Both the position numbers and the translations under genes were made by a program. The notes under the pieces were generated by a model. The model saw only the letters and a list, made by a program, of their open reading frames with translations, made no database searches and was not told where the DNA came from. 64,000 nt of DNA from DTWD01 sp963662965 (lineage in GTDB: Bacteria; Acidobacteriota; Vicinamibacteria; Vicinamibacterales; UBA8438). Below are positions 43,484 to 51,924 of this stretch, piece after piece (the first letter of the stretch is position 1; each line of letters begins with the position of its first letter). The stretch is taken from positions 5,157,828 to 5,221,827 of the forward strand of contig OY759970.1 in assembly GCA_963662965.1 (NCBI GenBank), given 5' to 3'.

Positions 43484-44719
43484 CTATTGGAACCGTAAGG
43501 CTTCGGCAGGATCGACGCGACCCGCATGGCGCGACGGATAGATCGTCGCCACGAGGCAGACGACGAGGGCGCCGACCACGACGACGACGAAGTCGGTTGG
43601 CTCGACCACAAAGGGCACGTACGGAATCTGATACGCGTCAGGCGGCATCCGTATGACGCGATACCGGTCCATCACGGTCGCAATCACGAACCCCGCGACG
43701 GCGCCAACGGCGGTGCCCACCACGCCGATAATCGCCCCCTGCAGCATGAAAATCTGGCGCATGCTGCGGACGCCCGCGCCCATCGTCTTGAGAATGGCGA
43801 TGTCGCGGCTCTTTTCCATGACCAGCATGACGAGTGACGCCACGATATGGAGCGCGGCCACCAGCATGATGAGCGCGAGCGCGATCGAGATCGCCATCTT
43901 CTCCAGCCAGAGCGCCGAGTACAGCGACTGATTGAGCTGCGTCCAATCGTCCGTCATGTAGGCGACCCCGAGCGCTTCTGGGATCTGGTCTGCCACCTCC
44001 CGCGATGCGTAGATGTCGTCGATGCGGAGCTCCATCATGTCCACCCGGTCCCGACCGAACAGGCGCTGGGCGACGTCGATCGACACGTACCCGTAGCTGG
44101 TGTCGTACTCGAAGAACCCCATATTGAAGATCCCAACGACCTCGAGACGCCGTGGCCGCGGCAACACGCCCATCGGAGTCAGAGTGCCGGTCTGGGTTAT
44201 CAGACTAATCTCGTCGCCGACGAAGGCGCCGAGACGTTGCGACATTCCCTCGCCGATCACGATCGCCCCGGCCGCGGTGCCGTCGTAGGACTCGAGGTCG
44301 AACCAACTTCCGCGCTCGATCGACGCGGCCACCTCGGTCACACCGGCCTCGAGTGTCGGGTCGATGCCCTTGACATTGATGAACGCGTCGCCTTGCCGTG
44401 TGCGAGCCAAGCCTCGGCCCTGGATCGACGGTGCGGCAGCAACGACCCGGGGCTGCGCGATCAGCGTCTCGGCCTCCTTGCGGTAGTCCTCGAACCCCTC
44501 GCCGAGCATCTTGTAGACGAACACGTGCGCTTGCGCACCGAGGATGCGATCGCGTACTCCTTGCGACATCCCCTCCATCAGCGCCAACGCGACGATCAAC
44601 GCCGTGACGCCGACGGCGACGCTCACCATCGAGATGACCGACGTGCTCGCAAGCGAGGCCTGCTTGCGCCGCGCGAACAGGTACCGTGTGGCAACATACA
44701 GCTCGAAGGACCGGGTCAT
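43484..44719 (-). CDS. Lipoprotein-releasing ABC transporter permease (LolC/LolE)
   Basis: A 411-residue inner-membrane protein with one N-terminal transmembrane helix (TSVISMVSVAVGVTALIVAL), a large periplasmic domain (residues 55-270) and three C-terminal helices (SIALALIMLVAALHIVASLV; IIGVVGTAVGAVAGFVIATV; FVVVVVGALVVCLVATIYPS). It opens with SFELYVATRYLFARRKQ, the LolC/E signature, and ends YPSRHAGRVDPAEALRFQ. A single permease gene suggests a homodimer (LolF-like) with LolD rather than separate LolC and LolE. ATG 44719 is chosen over the longer frame to 44749. Confidence 0.92.
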   Translation of the reverse strand: MTRSFELYVATRYLFARRKQASLASTSVISMVSVAVGVTALIVALALMEGMSQGVRDRILGAQAHVFVYKMLGEGFEDYRKEAETLIAQPRVVAAAPSIQGRGLARTRQGDAFINVKGIDPTLEAGVTEVAASIERGSWFDLESYDGTAAGAIVIGEGMSQRLGAFVGDEISLITQTGTLTPMGVLPRPRRLEVVGIFNMGFFEYDTSYGYVSIDVAQRLFGRDRVDMMELRIDDIYASREVADQIPEALGVAYMTDDWTQLNQSLYSALWLEKMAISIALALIMLVAALHIVASLVMLVMEKSRDIAILKTMGAGVRSMRQIFMLQGAIIGVVGTAVGAVAGFVIATVMDRYRVIRMPPDAYQIPYVPFVVEPTDFVVVVVGALVVCLVATIYPSRHAGRVDPAEALRFQ

Positions 44720-44779
44720 ATCGCGGACTCCTTCGTGGCGCGACGCCACACGCGTGATCCCTGATTTCGATCCCGCACG

Positions 44780-46309
44780 CTACTCTTCTCTTTTCGGTCG
44801 CATGAGCGGAAACAAGATGACATCGCGGATCGAGGGGCTGTTGGTCAGCAGCATCACGAGACGGTCGATCCCCATGCCCTCGCCGCCGGTCGGCGGCAGT
44901 CCATACTCCAGCGCCCGGATGTAATCGTCGTCCATGGCGTGAGCCTCGTGGTCACCGGCCTCGCGAGCGCCGATCTGCGCCTCAAAGCGGCGCCGTTGCT
45001 CGGCCGGGTCATTCAGCTCGCTGAAGGCATTCGCCACTTCCATTCCACCAATGTACAGCTCAAACCGCTCGACCGTGTCGGGGTCGTCCGGGCGCTGTTT
45101 CGACAGTGGGGACACGTCGGTCGGAAAGTCGTACACAAACGTCGGCTGGATCAGCTGCGCTTCGCACAGGACCTCGAATACCTCGAGTGCGATCGTGCCG
45201 GCGCCGGCGGTGGGTGCCACCTCGATCTCGAGCTCCGCGGCGAGCGCCGCGGCCGTCTCACGGTCGCGTAACAAGTCGACCGACAGGTCGCGGCCAAGTT
45301 TCGCGGCCGCGGCGGCGCGCGCGGCCTCACGCAACGAGAGCCTGGCGAACGGCGCAGCGAAGGAAATCGTGTGGTCGCCAAAGGTACAGGTCGGCTCGTC
45401 GTCGTCGTCGTCGTCGTTCAGGACCGACGACACGACCGCCCCCAGCATCTCCTCCGTCATCACCATCAGCGCCTCGTAGTCGCTGTAGGCTTCGTAGAAC
45501 TCGAGCATCGTGAATTCGGGGTTGTGCTGCGTTGAGATCCCTTCGTTGCGGAAGTTGCGGTTAATCTCGTAGACCCGCTCGAGGCCGCCGACGACCAGTC
45601 GCTTGAGGTAGAGCTCCGGCGCAACCCGGAGATACAGCGGCACGTCGAGCGTGTTGTGATGTGTCACGAACGGCCGTGCGAGCGCGCCGCCGGCAATCGG
45701 CTGCATCATCGGCGTCTCGACTTCCAGATACCCGCGGGCGTTCAGAAACGTGCGGATGGACGCCAGCACGCGGCTGCGAGTCTCGAACACGGCGCGCGAT
45801 GCGGCGTTGACGATCAAGTCGAGGTAGCGCTGCCGATAGCGCGTTTCAATGTCGGTGAGTCCGTGCCATTTCTCCGGCAGCGGCTCGAAGCACTTGGCTA
45901 GAAACGTCAGCGACGATGCCCAGACGGTGAGCTCGTCCGTGCGGGTACGGAACAGACGGCCCTCGACGCCCACGATGTCGCCTAGGTCGAGCAGCTTCAG
46001 GATGCGAAAGTCGCGTTCGCTGACCGAGTCCTTGCGCACGTATACCTGCACGCGCGCGCGGCCGTCCGACAGGACGAGGAAGGTCGCCTTTCCGAAACTC
46101 CGAATCGCCAGCACTCGTCCGGCCGTCGTCGTCTGCGAACGCTCGGCCTCGAGATCGTCCCGCGATCGCCCGCCGTGCACCGCGACAATGTCATCGAGGC
46201 GATCGGCTCGCACGAAGCGCCCCGGATACGGATCGACGCCAAGCGCCTGAAGCGCCTCATAGTTCGCCCGGCGCTGCTGCTGTTGGTCGGTGTCTCGTTC
46301 GTCAGTCAC
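44780..46309 (-). CDS. lysS: Lysyl-tRNA synthetase (class II)
   Basis: Charges tRNA-Lys (509 residues). N-terminal OB-fold anticodon domain (AGRVLAIRSFGKATFLVLSD), then class II motif 1 (RQRYLDLIVNAASRAVFETR), motif 2 (RVYEINRNFRNEGISTQHNP with EFTMLEFYEAYSDY) and motif 3 (EYGLPPTGGEGMGIDRLVML). An Asp run (residues about 297-303) is encoded by a GTC/GAC triplet repeat at plus 45396-45417. Start GTG 46309 has AAGGA 5 bases upstream and lies one base after the nusB stop. The open frame to 46393 overlaps nusB. Confidence 0.96.
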   Translation of the reverse strand: MTDERDTDQQQQRRANYEALQALGVDPYPGRFVRADRLDDIVAVHGGRSRDDLEAERSQTTTAGRVLAIRSFGKATFLVLSDGRARVQVYVRKDSVSERDFRILKLLDLGDIVGVEGRLFRTRTDELTVWASSLTFLAKCFEPLPEKWHGLTDIETRYRQRYLDLIVNAASRAVFETRSRVLASIRTFLNARGYLEVETPMMQPIAGGALARPFVTHHNTLDVPLYLRVAPELYLKRLVVGGLERVYEINRNFRNEGISTQHNPEFTMLEFYEAYSDYEALMVMTEEMLGAVVSSVLNDDDDDDEPTCTFGDHTISFAAPFARLSLREAARAAAAAKLGRDLSVDLLRDRETAAALAAELEIEVAPTAGAGTIALEVFEVLCEAQLIQPTFVYDFPTDVSPLSKQRPDDPDTVERFELYIGGMEVANAFSELNDPAEQRRRFEAQIGAREAGDHEAHAMDDDYIRALEYGLPPTGGEGMGIDRLVMLLTNSPSIRDVILFPLMRPKREE

Positions 46310-46310
46310 G

Positions 46311-46760
46311 TCAGTCCTTCGGGCTCCTAGGAACCGCCGAACGGCGCACGCCGTCGAGCACGCCGTTGACGAATCCGACCGCCTGGTCGCCACTGAAGGT
46401 CTTCGTGAGCTCGAGCGCCTCGTCGATCACCACCGCGACGGGCGTCTCCGCCTGCAGCAGCTCGTAGACCCCCATCCGGATGATCAAACGGTCGACCACC
46501 GCCATGCGGGACAGGCGCCAGTGGTCCGCCTGCCGCTCGATCAGCGGATCGATCGTCCCGAGCGCGCCCACCGTCCCCTGCGCGAGGTCGACGGCAAAGG
46601 CTTGGCGCGTGGCCGGTGCCGGATGCACCGACCAGAACAGCGCGAGGGCGTCGTCGCGCTCACCCTCGCCGATGCTTCCGACCTCCCACTGATACAGGAG
46701 CTGGAGTGCCGCCTCCCGGCCGCGATGCCGTTCCGTGCGCCGCTTGGACTCGTCGTTCAT
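46311..46760 (-). CDS. nusB: Transcription antitermination protein NusB
   Basis: A 149-residue helical protein that joins NusE in rRNA antitermination. RHRGREAALQLLYQWEVGS is the N-terminal signature. The C-terminal half has DRLIIRMGVYELLQAETPVA and VVIDEALELTKTFSGDQAVG followed by FVNGVLDGV, all typical. ATG 46760 is used. It is preceded directly by a family B repeat, so its native upstream region has been displaced or replaced. ribH-nusB adjacency is conserved in bacteria. Confidence 0.94.
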   Translation of the reverse strand: MNDESKRRTERHRGREAALQLLYQWEVGSIGEGERDDALALFWSVHPAPATRQAFAVDLAQGTVGALGTIDPLIERQADHWRLSRMAVVDRLIIRMGVYELLQAETPVAVVIDEALELTKTFSGDQAVGFVNGVLDGVRRSAVPRSPKD

Positions 46761-46855
46761 TAGACGGGGCTTCGCCCCGAAAACCCCCGCGGACGCTCCG
46801 CGGGGTCCCCAAGAGCCCCCTCCGCGACCGCGAGGCGCGCCGTGCGCGCCTTGGC
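46759..46855. repeat. Dispersed repeat, family B copy 4
   Basis: Begins TTAGACGGGGCTTCGCCCCG at the nusB start codon and continues GAAAACCCCCGCGG, CTCCGCGGGGTCCCC, then a GCGCGCCGTGCGCGCC tail up to near the ribH stop. It has two nested hairpins (GGGGCTTCGCCCC and CCCCCGCGGACGCTCCGCGGGG, the latter 46783-46804). Confidence 0.7.
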
Positions 46856-46868
46856 CCACACCCACGGC

Positions 46869-47366
46869 TTACCGGTCGGCCGGCAATTTCGCGATGACGT
46901 TCGCCAGCTGGACCGCGGCCAGCGCCGCTTCGCGTCCCTTGTTCGACGGACCGTCGCTGGCTCGGCTCTCAGCCTCTTCCCGGGTATTGGTCGTGAGGAT
47001 GCCAAAGGTGATCGGGACGCCGGTCTCCTGCGACGCGGTCATGATCCCGTGGGACACGGCCGAGGCGATGTAGTCAAAGTGGGGCGTCTCTCCCCGAATA
47101 ACGCAACCGAGACAGACCACCGCGTCAACCGATCCCAACTCGGCGGCACGGCGGGCGGCAAGCGGTATCTCGAACGCGCCGGGCACCTCGACCACGGTGA
47201 CGGGATCAGTCCCGGTACCGGTGGACACGGCACCCGCCTGTCGCAGCGCGGCGATCGCTCCGTCGCAGAGCGCACCGGTAATAGAGCGGTGATATACCGA
47301 CACCACGATCGCGAAACGGAGGCTCGACGCGTCGGTCGCGCCCTCGATACGCGGCGTATCCTTCAT
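46869..47366 (-). CDS. ribH: 6,7-dimethyl-8-ribityllumazine synthase
   Basis: The penultimate enzyme of riboflavin synthesis (165 residues, forms icosahedral or pentameric shells). Motifs: RFAIVVSVYHRSITGALCDG, VVEVPGAFEIPLAARRAAEL, CLGCVIRGETPHFDYIASAV with catalytic His, and GILTTNTREEAESRA. The more usual substrate-site FN is replaced by VY in VSVYHRSIT, a small deviation. ATG 47366 overlaps the enoyl-CoA hydratase stop (ATGA). nusB follows after 108 bases of family B repeat. Confidence 0.94.
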   Translation of the reverse strand: MKDTPRIEGATDASSLRFAIVVSVYHRSITGALCDGAIAALRQAGAVSTGTGTDPVTVVEVPGAFEIPLAARRAAELGSVDAVVCLGCVIRGETPHFDYIASAVSHGIMTASQETGVPITFGILTTNTREEAESRASDGPSNKGREAALAAVQLANVIAKLPADR

Positions 47367-48145
47367 GAGCCGGTAAATCGCGGACGGCGCTTGTCGAGGA
47401 ATGCGCGCGTCCCCTCTCGCCAGTCGTCGGTCGCGGCAGCGAGGCCGAAGAGGGACGCCTCCCAGGCGCACCCGTCGCTCAACGTCATGCCGAGCCCATC
47501 GCGTACCGCCGCGAGGATGTAACGCATTGCGATCGGCGCCTGCGCGGCGAGCTGCTGCGCGAGCGCCTGCACTGTGCCGGCCAGCTCGGCGGCCGGCACC
47601 ACGCGATTGACGAGACCCCTACGCCACGCTTCGTCTGCGGTGATCGGCTGGCCCGTCAGCATGATCTCGAGGGCGCGCCCGCTTCCCACGAGCCGCGCGA
47701 GACGCTGCGTTCCTCCGTAGCCGGGTATGAGTCCGAGCGAAATCTCCGGTTGACCGAAACGCGCGGTGTCGGCGGCAATCCGAAGTGTGCAGGCCATGGC
47801 GATCTCGCAGCCCCCGCCGAGCGCATAGCCATTGATGGCCGCGATGACCGGTTTGCCCATCTGCTCGAGGTCGGCACATGCGGCCTGCCCGCGGCGAGCT
47901 TGTGCCTCGGCCGCCGTCGGCGTCAGCGGCGCGAGCTCGTTGATGTCCGCACCCGCCACGAACGCCTTCTCGCCAGCGCCGGTCAACACGACGACCCGCA
48001 CCGCAGTGTCGGCCGCCAGCTCGCCGGTGGCACGTTGGAGCTCGTCGAGTGTCGTCGCGTTGAGCGCGTTCAGCACCGCCGGCCGATTGACCGTTACCGT
48101 CGCGACGCCGTCCGTGCGCTCAACGATCACATTCTCGTAGGTCAT
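47363..48145 (-). CDS. Enoyl-CoA hydratase/isomerase family protein
   Basis: A crotonase-fold enzyme (260 residues). The oxyanion-hole motifs are AFVAGADINELAPL and AAINGYALGGGCEIAMACTL; the catalytic Glu pair positions are in GCEIAMAC and GQPEISLGLIPGYGGTQRL. This fits a short-chain enoyl-CoA hydratase of beta-oxidation. ATG 48145 is used rather than the longer frame to 48184. It overlaps vanZ by 4 bases and ribH by 4. With ETF and an acyl-CoA dehydrogenase also here, fatty-acid oxidation is likely, but the exact substrate is unknown. Confidence 0.9.
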   Translation of the reverse strand: MTYENVIVERTDGVATVTVNRPAVLNALNATTLDELQRATGELAADTAVRVVVLTGAGEKAFVAGADINELAPLTPTAAEAQARRGQAACADLEQMGKPVIAAINGYALGGGCEIAMACTLRIAADTARFGQPEISLGLIPGYGGTQRLARLVGSGRALEIMLTGQPITADEAWRRGLVNRVVPAAELAGTVQALAQQLAAQAPIAMRYILAAVRDGLGMTLSDGCAWEASLFGLAAATDDWREGTRAFLDKRRPRFTGS

Positions 48146-48543
48146 CGTGCGGTTCGATCGGCAAGAACTATACTCCACGCCCAAACCCCGCCGGTCCCGA
48201 GGACTGCCCCGCAGGCGTCAGCCACGAGGTCACGAAGCTCGGGCGTCCGACCCGGCACAAGCGACTGATGGATCTCGTCGGTGAGACCGTACGCCACCGC
48301 GAGCAGGACCGCCGTGATGGTGGTACGCGCCGTTACCTGCTTCCACTGCGCGTCGGTGACCCCACGGAGGAATGCGACTCCGAGAGCGGCGTACGCGACG
48401 GCGTGCGCACCAACGTCCGGCAAGGCTGATGGCGTCGGGGGCGACGACAAGCCTGACACCACGAAAATCGACGCCATCACGCCGACGGCGGGACCCCACA
48501 CCGACAGGACACGGTCGCGGTCGGCGTGACGAAGCCGGCTCAT
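48142..48543 (-). CDS. VanZ-family membrane protein
   Basis: A 133-residue protein with about four transmembrane helices. The VanZ-like motifs are SALPDVGAHAVAYAALGVAF and YGLTDEIHQSLVPGRTPELR followed by DLVADACGAVLG, where Asp, Glu, His and Arg are conserved. VanZ was named from teicoplanin resistance, but most family members have unknown roles. It overlaps the small membrane protein gene by 4 bases upstream and the hydratase downstream. Confidence 0.85.
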   Translation of the reverse strand: MSRLRHADRDRVLSVWGPAVGVMASIFVVSGLSSPPTPSALPDVGAHAVAYAALGVAFLRGVTDAQWKQVTARTTITAVLLAVAYGLTDEIHQSLVPGRTPELRDLVADACGAVLGTGGVWAWSIVLADRTAR

Positions 48544-48713
48544 AGCGGGAAGGGGTACATCAGCCAGCTAAAGACGACCGCGGCTAGGATGAAGCCCGCA
48601 AAGATGGCGCCTCCGAGCCGCAGCTGCTCGCCTGGCTCGTCCCGCATCAACACCGCAAAGACGAGAGACACGAATCCGGCAAACAACGTCATCAGGATGA
48701 AGTGGCTCGCCAT
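48540..48713 (-). CDS. 57-residue small membrane protein
   Basis: ATG 48713 opens a 57-codon frame whose TGA overlaps the vanZ ATG (ATGA type). The product has two hydrophobic helices, FILMTLFAGFVSLVFAVLM and GGAIFAGFILAAVVFSWLMY, separated by the charged loop RDEPGEQLRLG. Coupling to vanZ and the clean two-helix pattern argue that it is real. No family is recognised. Confidence 0.6.
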   Translation of the reverse strand: MASHFILMTLFAGFVSLVFAVLMRDEPGEQLRLGGAIFAGFILAAVVFSWLMYPFPL

Positions 48714-48734
48714 CGCTGCGTCCTGTCCGCACCC

Positions 48735-49124
48735 CTACTTGCGCCCAAGCGCGATGTCGAACGCATCCATCACCACGAGCATGTTCAGGAGACCAGACAC
48801 GATGAGGAACGAGTTTCCATATTCGTACGTCGTCGCCACCACGCGACCGTCGCCAGCGCCAAGGGCACGAGCGAGGAAATACACCGCGCCGATGCCAAGG
48901 TCGGCCAGTGCCGCTAAGGTGACGAGCGGCTGCGAGGGATCGATCGGGAACAGCTCGCCTTCCAGCACCAGTCCGACGACGAACATCAACGGCAACGCGA
49001 CGAGAAAAATGACGCCTTTCGACAACTGCCCCAACCAGAGATGGCCCGCACCTGGAATCGCCCATGCGATCGCGCTAACGAACAGCGCCGCACTCGGCTC
49101 CGTGGTCTTGGCACCTGTCGACAC
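48735..49124 (-). CDS. Small membrane protein (DUF6677-like, tentative)
   Basis: A 129-residue protein with four predicted helices, beginning with LFVSAIAWAIPGAGHLWLGQ and KGVIFLVALPLMFVVGLVLE. The AxxxPGxGHxxLGQ-type start is shared with TM2-like and DUF6677 proteins. The C-terminal part has SFLIVSGLLNMLVVMDAFDI. It lies 21 bases before the small membrane protein and vanZ, so it probably opens this unit. The function is unknown. Confidence 0.7.
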   Translation of the reverse strand: MSTGAKTTEPSAALFVSAIAWAIPGAGHLWLGQLSKGVIFLVALPLMFVVGLVLEGELFPIDPSQPLVTLAALADLGIGAVYFLARALGAGDGRVVATTYEYGNSFLIVSGLLNMLVVMDAFDIALGRK

Positions 49125-49146
49125 GGTTCTTAATATTAGTGTCCAA

Positions 49147-49225
49147 GCTCAGACTGTGGGAATATCGCCTTCGGTCTCATCACTCACCGTCAGGCGCTTC
49201 CCCCAGGTCCCCTGGCTCCCTCGTT
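49147..49225 (-). repeat. Dispersed palindromic repeat, family A copy 5
   Basis: Minus orientation: CTCAGACTGTGGGAATATCG (49149-49168) and CAGGCGCTTCCCCCAGGTCC (49191-49210), followed by CTGGCTCCCTCGTTAG. It overlaps the last 15 or so codons and the stop of the DUF2085 gene. Confidence 0.8.
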
Positions 49226-49728
49226 AGTGGGGGCCCCGATACCCCACGCCACTCGGTCGCCGCCAAGCTCACGTTCCCCATCATCCACACCACGGCGGCA
49301 CCGAGCGGCAACCCAGCGAGCGCGCGGCCGACATTGCCAGGATCGACGACCCCACCGATCTCTGCCACGAAACTCGCGACGGTCGGAACGGCGGCGACGA
49401 GGATCAGTGTCCGCGCGGTGCGATGAGGGAGTGAGGGGCGCGCACCGGCCACCAGCGTCATCAGAACGCCCAGTGCCGCGAGGGCGGCGCCACCATAGAG
49501 GCCACTGCATCGCGCGCAGACCGGAAGCTGCACGCCCCACGCGGAGAACGAACGAGCAGCCTGCTGATGACAGAGGGCGCTACTGACCACGTAGGTGGCG
49601 GTACCTGCAACAAACTGCCCATCCGCCGGCGGATGGTGGGTGATCGCGAACGGTGCCGCCAGGAGCACCGCGCCCCAGCCGACCGTGCCACACATGACGG
49701 CGACGACGACGAAAGGTTTACAGCGCAT
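49180..49728 (-). CDS. DUF2085 membrane protein
   Basis: A 182-residue protein with four or five hydrophobic segments. The DUF2085 signature is SSALCHQQAARSFSAWGVQL and PVCARCSGLYGGAALAALG, with a CHQ and a CxRC pair that may bind metal or form disulfides. Its C-terminal residues from about LTREPGDLGEAPDGE are encoded by repeat A5, so the native end was probably replaced. It overlaps the kinase gene by 11 bases. Function unknown. Confidence 0.8.
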   Translation of the reverse strand: MRCKPFVVVAVMCGTVGWGAVLLAAPFAITHHPPADGQFVAGTATYVVSSALCHQQAARSFSAWGVQLPVCARCSGLYGGAALAALGVLMTLVAGARPSLPHRTARTLILVAAVPTVASFVAEIGGVVDPGNVGRALAGLPLGAAVVWMMGNVSLAATEWRGVSGPPLTREPGDLGEAPDGE

Positions 49729-50629
49729 CGAAATGGGTCAGCCGCTTGAAGGCCTCGAACCGGGCGCGGATGTCGTCGTCGCTCAAGCTCAGCAGTCGGG
49801 CGAGGCCGAAGTCCTCGACCGAGAGCGACGCCATCGCGCTCCCGCAGATGACCGCGCGCGTGACGACCTCATCCGACAGGTCAGCCGCGGCCGCAAGGTA
49901 CCCGACGAATCCACCGGCAAACGTGTCGCCGGCACCCGTCGGGTCGAGTACGTCCTCGAGCGGGAGACCAGGCGTCGCAAAGAACCCGTCACCGTGGGTC
50001 ATCAGAACCCCGTGCTCGCCACGCTTGATCACGACGCGAGACGGTCCCATCTGGAGGATGCCGCGCGCGGCTTTGACCAGGTTCGACTCGCCGCTCAGGA
50101 GGCGCGCTTCCTCGTCGTTGATCACGATGGCGTGCACGCGTTTCAGTACGGCGCGAAGCTCCGCCGGCGTGCCTTCGATCCAGTAGTTCATCGTATCGAG
50201 CGCGACGAACTCCGGCGCCTCCACCTGCTCGAGCACTTCGAGTTGAAGTGCGGGATGAATGTTGGCGAGGAAGACGACGGGGCTGGTCCGGAACGTCTCG
50301 GGAATGTGGGGCCGGAAGTCCTCGAAGACATTGAGGTGAGTGTAAATCGTCTCCCGACTGTTGAGGTCGAAACCGTACTCGCCTTTCCACCGAAACGTCT
50401 CGCCCGAGACACGCTGGAGCCCCGCGAGATCGATTGATCGCCCTCCAAACACCTGCATCTGCGTCTCACCGAAATCGTCTCCGACGACGGCAACGAGTCG
50501 GACATCCGTGAAGAAAGATGCCGCAACACTGAAGAACGTCGCCGCGCCCCCGATGACCCGCGAGACCTCGCCGAACGGGGTCCTGATGGAGTCAAACGCA
50601 ACGGACCCGACGGTCAAGACCGGGCGCAT
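49718..50629 (-). CDS. PfkB-family sugar/nucleoside kinase
   Basis: A 303-residue ribokinase-fold kinase. N-terminal VLTVGSVAFDSIRTPFGEVS and GGAATFFSVAASFFTDVRLV (family motif 1 region), and C-terminal DPTGAGDTFAGGFVGYLAAA with the catalytic Asp. The substrate is unclear. Its start overlaps the mtnP stop (TGATG), so a role in nucleoside or 5-methylthioribose-related salvage is conceivable. Adenosine kinase is one option. Called by family only. Confidence 0.85.
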   Translation of the reverse strand: MRPVLTVGSVAFDSIRTPFGEVSRVIGGAATFFSVAASFFTDVRLVAVVGDDFGETQMQVFGGRSIDLAGLQRVSGETFRWKGEYGFDLNSRETIYTHLNVFEDFRPHIPETFRTSPVVFLANIHPALQLEVLEQVEAPEFVALDTMNYWIEGTPAELRAVLKRVHAIVINDEEARLLSGESNLVKAARGILQMGPSRVVIKRGEHGVLMTHGDGFFATPGLPLEDVLDPTGAGDTFAGGFVGYLAAAADLSDEVVTRAVICGSAMASLSVEDFGLARLLSLSDDDIRARFEAFKRLTHFDAL

Positions 50630-51501
50630 CAGCCCACATACCTCTCGATCAGCGGTGCCAACTTGGACCGCGTGTCCGGCGGCATCGCTTCAGGTCGCGT
50701 GATGATGGCGCCGGCAAGCGCACTCGCGCACTCACAACCACGCTCGACCGGCAGTCGCGAGACGAGGTTGGCAATGATCCGTTGGGCCATGGTCGCATTG
50801 GCCTGCAACGTCTCGATGATCATGTCGACGGTCACCTGGTCGTGGTCCGGGTGCCAGCAATCGTAGTCGGTCACGAGCGCGAGCGTCGCAAAGCAGATTT
50901 CCGCCTCGCGTGCCAGTTTCGCTTCCTGCAGGTTGGTCATGCCGATGATGTCCATCTTCCACGACCGATAGAGCTCCGATTCGGCCAGCGTCGAGAACTG
51001 CGGCCCCTCCATGCAGAGATAGGTCCCTCCTCGATGAACCGTGGCCCCGACCTCGTTCGTGGCGTCGGCGGCAATACCGCTCAGCGAGGGACACAGCGGG
51101 TGGGCAAACGACACGTGCGCCACAATCCCGCTACCAAAGAACGTACTGATGCGACCGCGCGTTCGGTCGAGGAACTGGTCCGGCACCACGATATCCTGTG
51201 GCCGGTACTGCTCCTGCAGGCTCCCCACGGCGCTCGCCGACACGATCCAGTCGACGCCGAGCGTTTTCATCCCGAAGATATTGGCGCGGAAATTGAGCTC
51301 GGACGGCAGAATGTGATGGCCGTGGCCGTGACGGGCGAGAAAGGCGACCCGCTGCCCGTGCAGCGTGCCGGTCACATAGGGTGCCGACGGCGCGCCGAAC
51401 GGCGTGGTGATTTCCCGCTCCTCGCGGTCCGCGAGGTCGGCCATGTCGTAGAGCCCGCTTCCACCGATGATTCCGATCCGGATCTTGTCGTCCGTAGCCA
51501 T
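50629..51501 (-). CDS. mtnP: S-methyl-5'-thioadenosine phosphorylase
   Basis: Splits methylthioadenosine into adenine and methylthioribose-1-phosphate (290 residues). N-terminal IGIIGGSGLYDMADLADREE, phosphate-binding FLARHGHGHHILPSELNFRA, then YLCMEGPQFSTLAESELYRS and MDIIGMTNLQEAKLAREAEI, the purine-site motif of MTA phosphorylase (MTNLQEAKLA). The second-last part has ALVTDYDCWHPDHDQVTVD. ATG 51501 is chosen; 51510 is also possible. Confidence 0.94.
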   Translation of the reverse strand: MATDDKIRIGIIGGSGLYDMADLADREEREITTPFGAPSAPYVTGTLHGQRVAFLARHGHGHHILPSELNFRANIFGMKTLGVDWIVSASAVGSLQEQYRPQDIVVPDQFLDRTRGRISTFFGSGIVAHVSFAHPLCPSLSGIAADATNEVGATVHRGGTYLCMEGPQFSTLAESELYRSWKMDIIGMTNLQEAKLAREAEICFATLALVTDYDCWHPDHDQVTVDMIIETLQANATMAQRIIANLVSRLPVERGCECASALAGAIITRPEAMPPDTRSKLAPLIERYVG

Positions 51502-51516
51502 GATGAACACGCGCGG

Positions 51517-51924
51517 TCAGGCGCTCCTCTCTTCTTTCAGCTCGACGAGCACGCCGTGCGCGCTGCGCGGGTGGATGAACGCCACGAGCGCCCCCTCCGC
51601 ACCGTCCCGGGGCGTCTCGTCGATGAGCTGCACGCCGCGCGCCCTGAGTCGAGCCAGCGTCTCGATGATGTCATCCACGCGCAAGGTGATGTGGTGCAAG
51701 CCGGCTCCTCGCCGTGAGATAAACCGTGCGATCGGCGACTCGGGTGAGGTCGCCTCGAGCAACTCGAGCGTCGCCGGACCGACACTCAGGAAGTGGGCCC
51801 GTACCGCCTGCGAGGCGACCTCCTCGGTGACATCGACGTCGAGGCCGAGGGCATCGCGATAGAACGCGAGTGCCTCGGCGAGATCGTCGACCGCAATCCC
51901 GATGTGATCCAACGTGGCTTTCAT
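51517..51924 (-). CDS. mce: Methylmalonyl-CoA epimerase
   Basis: A 135-residue VOC-fold enzyme that interconverts (2R)- and (2S)-methylmalonyl-CoA. Metal ligands are in LDHIGIAVDDLAEALAFYRD, GAGLHHITLRVDDIIETLAR and HGVLVELKEE, and LSVGPATLELLEATSPESPI is typical of the family. ATG 51924 overlaps the meaB stop (ATGA). With meaB it supports propionyl-CoA metabolism; the mutase genes are not in the window. Confidence 0.93.
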   Translation of the reverse strand: MKATLDHIGIAVDDLAEALAFYRDALGLDVDVTEEVASQAVRAHFLSVGPATLELLEATSPESPIARFISRRGAGLHHITLRVDDIIETLARLRARGVQLIDETPRDGAEGALVAFIHPRSAHGVLVELKEERSA

